A DNA stretch of 8,217 nt. It comes from JAGWNR01 sp964565685. GTDB taxonomy: Bacteria > Patescibacteriota > Minisyncoccia > Phycocordibacterales > PALSA-1337. Under the pieces are notes generated by a model that made no database searches, was not told where the DNA came from, and saw nothing but the letters and a program-made list of their open reading frames with translations. Where the stretch lies: positions 1 to 8,217 of the forward strand of contig CAZMFR010000016.1 in the NCBI GenBank assembly GCA_964565685.1, read 5' to 3'. Below are positions 1-5,173 of the stretch, in pieces. Numbering within the stretch: position 1 is the stretch's first letter; the number at the start of each line of letters is the position of its first letter. The position numbers were made by a program, and so were the translations under genes.

Positions 1-444
1 AGTCTTGAGGTCTTTCTTTTTATACTTTCCTCCGCCTTTATATTTTCCTGTCTTGAAGTATTCGTCCTCCGCGCGTATTGATTTTATGTTCTTTAGATCC
101 TCGTCCATAACTCGAACAGTGGTGTCAAGGATTTTCTGCTTACCCTCCATTACATCGGAATCCACGAGTAGATCGATCAGGTATTTCTTTAGGAGCTTGT
201 CTGCCACGTGTTCACATTCCTTTTGTTCCAAGCGAAATTTTTGTGCAAAGTACGTGAATCTTTTTTGCAAATCTTCTTCCTTTATCTGTTTCTCGCCAGT
301 CTTACTTTTGCAATGCTTTTTACAGCGATAGTGCTTGTCTGACAGCTCTAACTCGTGCCCACTTTTTGCATACACAAGACTGCCTTTCTTGAAAAAGGGC
401 GGTCTCTCGATTGTGATTGGACTTATGTTTATTTTTTCCTTCAT
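1..444 (-). CDS. Partial gene: serine-recombinase-like C-terminal zinc-ribbon fragment (3' end off window)
   Basis: The minus strand is open for 148 codons from an ATG at 444 to base 1 and continues past the left edge. An in-frame TAA two codons upstream (451-453) fixes the ATG as the only start. There is no clear Shine-Dalgarno. Residues ~17-60 resemble the zinc-ribbon of large serine recombinases: a FFKKGSLVYAKSGHEL segment, then HYRCKKHC, then an IKEEDL helix start. In the family the first element normally reads CxxCG; here it is YAKSG, so the first cysteine pair is replaced by Y25 and S28, while C41 and C45 remain. The rest is charged and probably helical/coiled, ending in a Lys/Gly-rich stretch. 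The N-terminal catalytic domain is absent: the region upstream is occupied by the divergent small ORF. It may be a decayed recombinase remnant or a small free-standing DNA-binding protein. The reading frame is solid; the family assignment is inference. Confidence 0.55.
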   Translation of the reverse strand, partial: MKEKINISPITIERPPFFKKGSLVYAKSGHELELSDKHYRCKKHCKSKTGEKQIKEEDLQKRFTYFAQKFRLEQKECEHVADKLLKKYLIDLLVDSDVMEGKQKILDTTVRVMDEDLKNIKSIRAEDEYFKTGKYKGGGKYKKKDLKT

Positions 445-494
445 TTTTTGTTAAAAATCCACGAAAAATATCCTTGCGTTGAGCCACTTGTACT

Positions 495-532
495 TTGACA
501 CGAGTCATTTTCGCGAAATGTTCTGTTTAGGA
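495..532 (+). promoter_or_regulatory. Candidate promoter/operator and RBS for the small ORF-rep unit
   Basis: A perfect TTGACA at 495-500 is followed by a 10-bp palindrome TTTCGCGAAA at 509-518, where an operator between -35 and -10 would sit. No good -10 hexamer is seen at 16-18 bp spacing, which weakens the promoter call. AGGA at 529-532 lies 10 bases before the ATG at 543 and is a plausible ribosome binding site. The 98-bp gap also separates the divergent partial gene at 444. Confidence 0.3.
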
Positions 533-542
533 TACGCCTGCA

Positions 543-692
543 ATGAAATTTAATCAACAACTCATCGAGCGGGTTCAGAGATATTGGAAGGCGCGCGTAG
601 GCGAGGACATTTCTGTTGAAACAGCAACCGAGTACCTCATCGCTTTTGCCGGTTTCTATGAAGCTCTCATTGGGTTGATGCAAACTCAATGA
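543..692 (+). CDS. 49-residue small protein translationally coupled to Rep
   Basis: This short ORF begins at ATG 543 behind an AGGA (529-532) and ends at TGA 690-692. The stop overlaps the Rep start as ATGA, a standard sign of translational coupling. The product begins MKFNQQLIERVQRYW and continues through a GEDISVETATEYL segment into a hydrophobic helix (IAFAGFYEALIGLM). It looks like two or three amphipathic helices, with no signal peptide and no cysteines. The pattern of a helix, then a D/E-I-S/T-x-E-x-A-x-E-Y-L motif, then a helix recalls small ORFs I associate with mobile elements of candidate-phyla bacteria. I know no function for it. The coupling suggests a role with Rep, for instance copy control, a Rep partner or a repressor (inference). 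Confidence 0.7.
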   Translation: MKFNQQLIERVQRYWKARVGEDISVETATEYLIAFAGFYEALIGLMQTQ

Positions 693-1768
693 ATAAAAAT
701 GATAAGACAGTTCATCTTTTCCTTCAGAATGGAAACTTTATGCCGGTGGCATATACAGATCTTCGAATCAGCCGTTGGGATTGGGTTCGGCAGGAATATA
801 ACTATCTGTCTGCCCTTTCTGTAAAAATCTATCCGAAGGACCTAAAAATATCCGATGCTTTTCAAGTGCCTCCGTATCTTGAAAAGAAAGAAGAAAAGAA
901 AAAACGCGGAGTGATCAAAAAATATAGCTTTGGAGCAAGCAAAAGATGCAAAATGTTCATGCGCAATACCGGGCATTTGATGAAAGTAATGATTACTTTG
1001 ACCTATCCAAAAGATTTTTCTATGGACGGCGAAGTGGTGAAAGAACATTTGCATAAATTCCTTGGCTGGTTGAGATACCACGGTTATAGATATATTTGGG
1101 TATTGGAATTTCAAGAAAGGGGTGCGCCACATTTCCATGTTTTGGTAGACAAAGAAATTCCGTATCAAAACGTGGCTGATTATTGGTACAAAGTGGTTGA
1201 TTCAAAAGATGAAAAACATCTGAAAGCCGGTACGAAAGTCGAAGCGATACGAGCCAAAGATTCTATCGGTCACTATCTCACTTCATACATGGAAAAGTCC
1301 AAACAGAAAACTGTGCCTGTTGAATACGAAAAGGTCGGCCGCTTCTGGGGATCTTCAAAGGGATTACTCGAAGAAAAGCTTATAAAAATATATGGCGCTA
1401 AAAAAGACATCGATGACTTGAAAAAGGGAGTTAGGGTCGTCAGACGATATTGCGAAGCTCAAAAAAGATCATGGGATAAGAAAGCGAGGGAAAAGGGCAA
1501 GAAGATTCATAATTTCAAGAAATATTACAACAAGTCATATCATCTGCATGTCGTTAATAGCGACAAAATGAATGGGGTACTAAAGAAACACAATATCAAC
1601 ATATTCCCTTACGGATTGACGGGCATACAGCCAGTGCCACCGCCGCCCGTTGACGGGCGCGGTGGCTGGTGGAGCGAGATTGCTGACAAGAAAGATGTTC
1701 CGAAGACAGAAAAAATGGAATGGGAAGAAACGTATGATGAATGGCTGAATCGAATGGGTTTATACTAA
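689..1768 (+). CDS. HUH endonuclease, rolling-circle replication initiator (inovirus G2P/plasmid Rep-like)
   Basis: This 359-residue protein is predicted to nick one strand at an origin, stay covalently joined through tyrosine and start rolling-circle replication or transfer. The three HUH motifs are present in order: motif 1 VMITLTYP (residues 100-107), the metal-binding motif 2 GAPHFHVLV with H148 and H150, and motif 3 HYLTSYMEKSKQK with candidate nucleophiles Y196 and Y200 and K203. A GRFWG motif (217-221) follows, typical of the Rep ORF2/G2P type of filamentous phages and related plasmids. The middle (about 230-290) is highly basic, fitting DNA binding. Near the C-terminus a Pro-Gly-Trp stretch (PPPPVDGRGGWW) is encoded by a strong DNA hairpin. 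The start overlaps the upstream small ORF (ATGA), and a serine recombinase follows after 147 bp. The HUH call is firm; whether it serves a phage, a plasmid or an integrated element is inferred. Confidence 0.85.
   Translation: MNKNDKTVHLFLQNGNFMPVAYTDLRISRWDWVRQEYNYLSALSVKIYPKDLKISDAFQVPPYLEKKEEKKKRGVIKKYSFGASKRCKMFMRNTGHLMKVMITLTYPKDFSMDGEVVKEHLHKFLGWLRYHGYRYIWVLEFQERGAPHFHVLVDKEIPYQNVADYWYKVVDSKDEKHLKAGTKVEAIRAKDSIGHYLTSYMEKSKQKTVPVEYEKVGRFWGSSKGLLEEKLIKIYGAKKDIDDLKKGVRVVRRYCEAQKRSWDKKAREKGKKIHNFKKYYNKSYHLHVVNSDKMNGVLKKHNINIFPYGLTGIQPVPPPPVDGRGGWWSEIADKKDVPKTEKMEWEETYDEWLNRMGLY
1631..1669. repeat. GC-rich imperfect hairpin inside rep, possible origin
   Basis: Within the AT-rich rep gene the DNA folds into a long stem. 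GCCCG (1645-1649) pairs with CGGGC (1654-1658) around a TTGA tetraloop. After a one-base bulge (C1644), CCACCGC (1637-1643) pairs with GCGGTGG (1659-1665), and CCAG (1631-1634) can pair with CTGG (1666-1669) across a two-base bulge. No T-run follows, so it is not a classical terminator. HUH Rep nicking sites commonly sit at such stem-loops, and single-strand origins are also hairpins. A role as origin is inference. Confidence 0.55.
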
Positions 1769-1840
1769 GTTCCTGTCCCCCTTGGTTTATCTATACAGTC
1801 ATATTAGAAGAAATTAATAACAAGTAATTCACAGAAAAAA

Positions 1841-1869
1841 TTGTATTGCATATTGTTTCAGAGTACTAT
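1841..1869 (+). promoter_or_regulatory. Candidate promoter for the recombinase gene
   Basis: TTGTAT (1841-1846) and TACTAT (1864-1869) are separated by 17 bp in a very AT-rich 147-bp gap between rep and the recombinase. Both hexamers are imperfect (3/6 and 4/6 matches to the sigma-70 consensus). Transcription would begin about 1876, leaving a ~40-base leader without a Shine-Dalgarno sequence. Confidence 0.3.
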
Positions 1870-1915
1870 TCCTTTAATTTCATTCTTCATTATTAATTAA
1901 TTTATTTTTACTACC

Positions 1916-3520
1916 ATGAAATATATCCTCTATTGCAGAAAATCGACTGATACAGAAGACAAACAGGTCCTTTCGCTTGATTCACAACAGAAAGAGCTGA
2001 CCGATTTGGCCAGAGCTCAAAATCTTGAAATTGTTCAGATTCTTACTGAAAAGAAATCCGCCAAGGAGCCGGGTCGTCCTGTTTTCAATGAAATGATAAA
2101 GATGATTCAAGCTGGCAAGGCTGATGCTATTCTCTGCTGGAAAATTGATCGCCTTACCAGAAATCCTGTCGATGGCGGACAAATCCAATGGCTTCTTCAA
2201 AAAGGAAATATCAAATGCATCAGAACATTCGAGAAAAATTATTTTCCAAACGATAACGTCCTTTTGATGAGCATCGAGCAAGCCATGGCCAATCAATTTA
2301 TCCGCGACTTGAGCATGAACGTTCAAAGAGGCAATCGGGCAAAGCTAGAAAAAGGAGGCTGGCCTCATCATGCCCCTTTCGGATACCTCAATGACAAAGC
2401 TACAAAGACGATCATTATCGATCCGAAGCGTGCGCCGTATGTAAAAAGGGCTTATGAGCTTTATGCAACCGGATCTCGTGGCTTGAATGAAGTATCAGAC
2501 ATCCTCTACAGTGAAGGATTGCGGACAGCCAGCGGTCACAAGGTCTTTATCAATCAAATTCATCGCATACTCACCGGTAAATTCTATCTAGGCCTCATGG
2601 AAGACAAGGGTAAGGTCTACAAAGGCAATCATCCTGCCATCATCGATCAGAAATCATTCGACATGGTGCAAGATGTCCTGCATGGCCGGCTTCATTCTCG
2701 CAAGCGAAATCATTTCTACTCCGCTCGAGGCTTCCTTACCTGCGATGTGTGTGGTTGCATCATTACAGCTGAAACTCAAAAGGGCTTTACTTACTATCAC
2801 TGCACCAATGGAAAAGGCATATGCGATCAGAAAAAGAATTTTATGCGCTCGGAGCTCGTCGATTCCCTGCTTGCCAAAGTCTTCCTTGATCTCAAAATCG
2901 ATGAAGAGGTCATATCCTGCTCGTACGAGGCCTACAAAGCCGTTAATAGCGAGAAGGCCTTCAGTATTGAGACTATTACTGCCAATCTGAAAAATGAGCT
3001 GGCCGGGCTTTCTGCAAAGGAATCCATGTTGACTGACAGCTATGCCTCACAGGTGCTTCGAAAAGACTTATACGAGGAGAAAATGAGAGACATCGCAAAT
3101 CAACGCGTAGAGCTTGAAAAACAGATCGAGGAAAGCCAGAAAAAGTCATGGGCATCCGTTACTTTCGAACAGATCAAAGACGTGTTTATAGACGGCAGTA
3201 GAGCCGCAGGACAATATGAGAAGTCAAAAGATGAAGCAAAGCGAGTATTGCTGGAAAAATTACTTTCGAACGCAACTATCAAAAACAAAACGGTGGCTCA
3301 ATACAAATTCAAAAGTCCTTACCAACTGCTCGCTGATACGCCAAAAAACACCTCTATTTCTACTTTGTATCCCCACGTGGAATCGAACCACGATCTCGAG
3401 CTTCGGAGGCCCGCGCTCTATCCGTTGAGCTATGTGGACATACGTTATATACTTACATCATACTTTTGTACTGCACGTTGTACAAGAACAAACAAGACAC
3501 AAAAAGCAATACAAAGATAA
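1916..3520 (+). CDS. Large serine recombinase (integrase), 3' end running antisense through tRNA-Arg
   Basis: This 534-residue site-specific recombinase would integrate and excise the element through a serine-DNA intermediate. The N-terminal resolvase domain starts at once (MKYILYCRKST) with catalytic S10 and R8, and the helix motif DRLTRN lies at residues 78-83. The recombinase domain begins around PFGY (154-157). A zinc ribbon follows with C276, C279, C296 and C303, then a coiled-coil-like stretch (about 350-405) and a basic tail. The ATG at 1916 fits the family start; no Shine-Dalgarno is seen. The last family-like residues are about 470-482 (KSPYQLLADTPKN). From residue 485 the frame reads antisense through the tRNA-Arg gene and then its promoter, ending at TAA 3518-3520. 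The final ~50 residues are therefore probably a by-product of integration next to the tRNA. The catalytic domain is intact, so the enzyme may be active. Confidence 0.92.
   Translation: MKYILYCRKSTDTEDKQVLSLDSQQKELTDLARAQNLEIVQILTEKKSAKEPGRPVFNEMIKMIQAGKADAILCWKIDRLTRNPVDGGQIQWLLQKGNIKCIRTFEKNYFPNDNVLLMSIEQAMANQFIRDLSMNVQRGNRAKLEKGGWPHHAPFGYLNDKATKTIIIDPKRAPYVKRAYELYATGSRGLNEVSDILYSEGLRTASGHKVFINQIHRILTGKFYLGLMEDKGKVYKGNHPAIIDQKSFDMVQDVLHGRLHSRKRNHFYSARGFLTCDVCGCIITAETQKGFTYYHCTNGKGICDQKKNFMRSELVDSLLAKVFLDLKIDEEVISCSYEAYKAVNSEKAFSIETITANLKNELAGLSAKESMLTDSYASQVLRKDLYEEKMRDIANQRVELEKQIEESQKKSWASVTFEQIKDVFIDGSRAAGQYEKSKDEAKRVLLEKLLSNATIKNKTVAQYKFKSPYQLLADTPKNTSISTLYPHVESNHDLELRRPALYPLSYVDIRYILTSYFCTARCTRTNKTQKAIQR
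3368..3439 (-). tRNA. trnR: tRNA-Arg (anticodon CCG)
   Basis: A 72-nt cloverleaf folds on the minus strand. Acceptor GTCCACA pairs with TGGGGAT. The D-stem is GCTC/GAGC with an AACGGATA loop, the anticodon stem is CGGGC/GCTCG with loop CTCCGAA (anticodon CCG, codon CGG), the variable loop is AGAT, and the T-stem is CGTGG/CCACG with loop TTCGATT. The discriminator base is A and no CCA is encoded (CAA follows). The acceptor has an A5-G68 mismatch and a G1-U72 wobble, both on the 3' strand facing the element. The gene lies entirely inside the 3' part of the recombinase frame, on the opposite strand. It is the likely attachment target of that recombinase. Confidence 0.9.
3457..3485 (-). promoter_or_regulatory. 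Candidate promoter of tRNA-Arg
   Basis: On the minus strand TTGTAC (3485-3480) and TATGAT (3462-3457) are spaced by exactly 17 bp. The -10 box lies 17 bases ahead of the first tRNA base, giving a short 5' leader of about 10 nt. This segment is read as protein by the recombinase tail on the other strand, which supports that tail being non-functional. Confidence 0.45.
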
Positions 3521-3538
3521 AATGACAATGAAAAAACC

Positions 3539-3544
3539 TATAAT
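3539..3544 (+). promoter_or_regulatory. Candidate -10 box for the PH-domain gene
   Basis: A perfect TATAAT lies 58 bases ahead of the ATG at 3603, in an AT-rich gap after the recombinase stop. No good -35 hexamer is seen at the right distance. Transcription would begin about 3551, leaving a ~50-base leader; the ATG itself is preceded by TTTACTATC and not by a Shine-Dalgarno sequence. Confidence 0.25.
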
Positions 3545-3602
3545 CAAGATCTCTAATATTTTACGTTCTGACTTTTAATATTTACATTTTACATTTACTA
3601 TC

Positions 3603-4295
3603 ATGCCTCCAAAACAAAACGATCCGCAAGATAATGGGAGCATACCACAACCAACGTCTAAATCTGTGTCGAAACAGAGCTCCATACATCTCCCTGACAG
3701 CAATGGCTATTACCGGCTCGGCCATACAACGCTCTACTATCTTCTTTTGAAATATGGATTCCCTGCTGTATTGCTTTTCTTGCTTGAACTGATAGTGCTC
3801 GGCGCAGTATCCGGGGGAAACACACTGCCGCCATTTTCCGAATTAGTCTCGAGCTCCACAACGTTTGCACAGGTCGTGCGAGCGACCGCTGGCATAGTGC
3901 CCATCCTTATCTTTATCGCCGTCGCATTCGCCCTGGTTATGGCTTATGGTTGGTATTATTCTTTCCGCTACAAATTGGAAGATAACGACCTTTCTTTTGA
4001 ACAGGGCTTGATCAGCAGGCAGGAGACTTCCATCCCCTTTCGCCAGATACAGAACGCCGACATCGAGCAGAGCATAATCTATCGCATATTCAATCTGGCA
4101 GACCTCGTTATTTTGACCGCTGGACACGAAGATCCGGAACATGCTACAAAAGACGAGAGCGAAATAATCATGCCCGCCCTTAATACCGAAGAAGCGCGCC
4201 GCCTCCAACGATATCTGCTCGATCGAGCCAACGTCCAGAGAGTCATCTCTGTCAACGCTTCCGCCGAGCCAGCCGTCCCGCCACCATTGAACTGA
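3603..4295 (+). CDS. Membrane protein with bacterial PH domain (bPH2, YdbS/YdbT-like)
   Basis: This 230-residue protein has a polar N-terminal tail (1-38), a hydrophobic helix at about 52-70, a second at about 96-118, and then a cytosolic bacterial PH domain (about 120-206). The PH domain shows the family signature: YKLEDNDLSFEQGLISRQE, then IPFRQIQNADIEQSII, then RIFNLADLVILTAG. Membrane-flanked PH proteins of this type are common, and their biochemical role is poorly defined; an envelope or stress-related role is often suggested. The C-terminus is Ala/Pro-rich (AEPAVPPPLN). It is transcribed away from the tRNA-Arg and runs tail-to-tail into the next gene, with only 2 bases between the two stop codons, leaving no room for separate terminators. 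The tail before the first helix is longer and more polar than in minimal family members. Confidence 0.88.
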   Translation: MPPKQNDPQDNGSIPQPTSKSVSKQSSIHLPDSNGYYRLGHTTLYYLLLKYGFPAVLLFLLELIVLGAVSGGNTLPPFSELVSSSTTFAQVVRATAGIVPILIFIAVAFALVMAYGWYYSFRYKLEDNDLSFEQGLISRQETSIPFRQIQNADIEQSIIYRIFNLADLVILTAGHEDPEHATKDESEIIMPALNTEEARRLQRYLLDRANVQRVISVNASAEPAVPPPLN

Positions 4296-4297
4296 GA

Positions 4298-5128
4298 TCA
4301 GAACTTGTTTATCTCTCCTTCGTGTTTTTGCGCTTCCTCCCAAAGCTTTTTTAAGGTGATTTCAAAGCTATCGGCCGATGCTATGCTTTTTAGATATATA
4401 TCCTTGAAATATTCTGTCATCCCAGCGTTACCTATCTTGATATTTTTAAAGGAAGAATAGCCCCATCTCTTTGGTTCGACGAGCTTTTTTAGCTTTGGAT
4501 TGCATTGCAAGATGATAGGATCCATTATCTCGCTTAATCGCCAACATAGATTCGGACTTTCATATTCCCTTCTTTCGGTTTCTGGAAAAACCTCTTTCCA
4601 TTTTTTGAACCAAAGAAAATGAAGTATCTTATGCGCAGAAACCTCTATCATATCTGGAATGTCTTTATAGCCAAGACAAAAAGAGTAATCATCCAAAAAA
4701 CGAGGATAAGCCGGGAGTGCCGATATGAAGCCTTTTAACTCTGGCTTATCATCTGGCCAATCGGTTCTAAAATGTTGAGACAAAGCTTCAAGAAAAGCCG
4801 ATCCTATATTTTTCCACGTTTCTTGAATTTGTCTCTGCGCAGAAATCATCTGTTCTTTATCTCGCAAATGTACGCTTTCAAGAAACTTTCTATATCTACT
4901 AAGACATTCTTCTTTATCCCTGCTCTCTTTTTGTATAACCCGTAATTCTGGAAACTTTTTATCAAAAGGAATAGACCATCTACCACTTTTATCATTCATA
5001 AATGAATAAACCAGCTCGGTTTCTTTGTCGAGATCGATCTGCTCAAATTTGGTTTTTGGCAATTTTTCTTTTTCCAAGCCACATTCCATTTCATTTCTTG
5101 CTTCTCTGACTAATTTAGTTTTTTCCAT
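4298..5128 (-). CDS. Metallopeptidase-like protein of unknown function with HKILH in place of HExxH
   Basis: This 276-residue soluble protein has no signal peptide or membrane segment. The N-terminal half is charged and helical. The second half contains GFISALPAYPRFLDD (133-147), then SAHKILHFLWFKKW (164-177), then a WRLSEIMDPIIL segment (197-207). From memory, related hypothetical proteins carry HEILHF at this place, an HExxH zinc motif with a downstream Glu (here possibly E200) as third ligand. In this protein the catalytic Glu is Lys167 (codon AAG, one transition from GAG), while H166 and H170 are kept. It may therefore bind metal without cleaving peptides, or the resemblance may be chance. 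The gene is more AT-rich than its neighbours, lies alone on the minus strand, and has its own promoter directly at the ATG. The CDS is firm; the family is inference. Confidence 0.85.
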   Translation of the reverse strand: MEKTKLVREARNEMECGLEKEKLPKTKFEQIDLDKETELVYSFMNDKSGRWSIPFDKKFPELRVIQKESRDKEECLSRYRKFLESVHLRDKEQMISAQRQIQETWKNIGSAFLEALSQHFRTDWPDDKPELKGFISALPAYPRFLDDYSFCLGYKDIPDMIEVSAHKILHFLWFKKWKEVFPETERREYESPNLCWRLSEIMDPIILQCNPKLKKLVEPKRWGYSSFKNIKIGNAGMTEYFKDIYLKSIASADSFEITLKKLWEEAQKHEGEINKF

Positions 5129-5134
5129 TCAAAG

Positions 5135-5143
5135 ATTCTATCA
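5135..5143 (-). promoter_or_regulatory. Extended -10 promoter giving a leaderless mRNA for the 5128-4298 gene
   Basis: Reading the minus strand, TGA-TAGAAT (5143-5135) forms an extended -10 element. Only 6 bases (CTTTGA) separate it from the ATG at 5128, so transcription at the usual 6-7 base distance would begin on or next to the A of the start codon. No Shine-Dalgarno exists and none would be needed for a leaderless message. The -35 region is weak and is covered by an inverted repeat. Confidence 0.4.
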
Positions 5144-5149
5144 CATTTT

Positions 5150-5173
5150 CCAAGATCTGATCTTGGACAAGAT
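5150..5173. repeat. Alternating CAAGAT/ATCTTG repeat, candidate operator
   Basis: CCAAGATC and GATCTTGG (5150-5166) form a 17-bp palindrome with one central base. A further CAAGAT follows at 5168-5173, so the hexamer occurs three times in alternating orientation within 23 bp. It covers the -35 area of the minus-strand gene beginning at 5128. This is a typical place for a repressor site, or it could be a small hairpin (7-bp stem, CTG loop). Confidence 0.4.

Larger units (their letters stand above)
1..3400. mobile_element. Integrated mobile element (right part) with HUH Rep and serine recombinase at tRNA-Arg
   Basis: A HUH replication initiator, a coupled small ORF and a large serine recombinase lie together immediately beyond the 3' end of a tRNA-Arg gene, the classic integration side for genomic elements. 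The genes here are visibly more AT-rich than nrdJ and the PH-domain gene to the right. The recombinase is the gene closest to the tRNA, as is usual for an integrase beside its attachment site. The right boundary is inferred to lie inside or just left of the tRNA 3' half (about 3350-3400). The left end is not in the window: no repeat of the tRNA 3' sequence was found by eye in 1-3350. No capsid or coat gene is visible, so plasmid-like and filamentous-phage-like forms cannot be separated. Confidence 0.6.

Noticed and set aside
5..331. Plus-strand 108-codon frame rich in Phe and Ser
   Set aside because: It is the complement of the partial minus-strand gene (444 to 1), whose composition and recombinase-like segment are more protein-like.
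441..689. Minus-strand 82-codon frame opposite the small ORF
   Set aside because: It mirrors the 543-692 coding frame, which has an RBS and the ATGA overlap; no motif is recognisable in it.
1769..1790. CCTGTCCCCCTTGG just after the rep stop, reminiscent of GGGGACAGG motifs near REP-associated transposases
   Set aside because: Only half a motif is present, there is no inverted partner nearby, and no second copy was seen in the window.
2673..2990. 105-codon plus-strand frame within the recombinase
   Set aside because: Shadow frame of the recombinase zinc-ribbon region; no start signal and no domain.
1..3350. Search for a second copy of the tRNA-Arg 3' end as left attachment site
   Set aside because: Only chance matches of about 6 bases (such as TCGAAC near 113) were found, so the other end must lie outside the window or share only a very short core.
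3216..3428. 70-codon frame ending in a tRNA-antisense-like sequence (WNRTTISSFGGPRSIR)
   Set aside because: A second frame across the antisense strand of the tRNA; not a gene.
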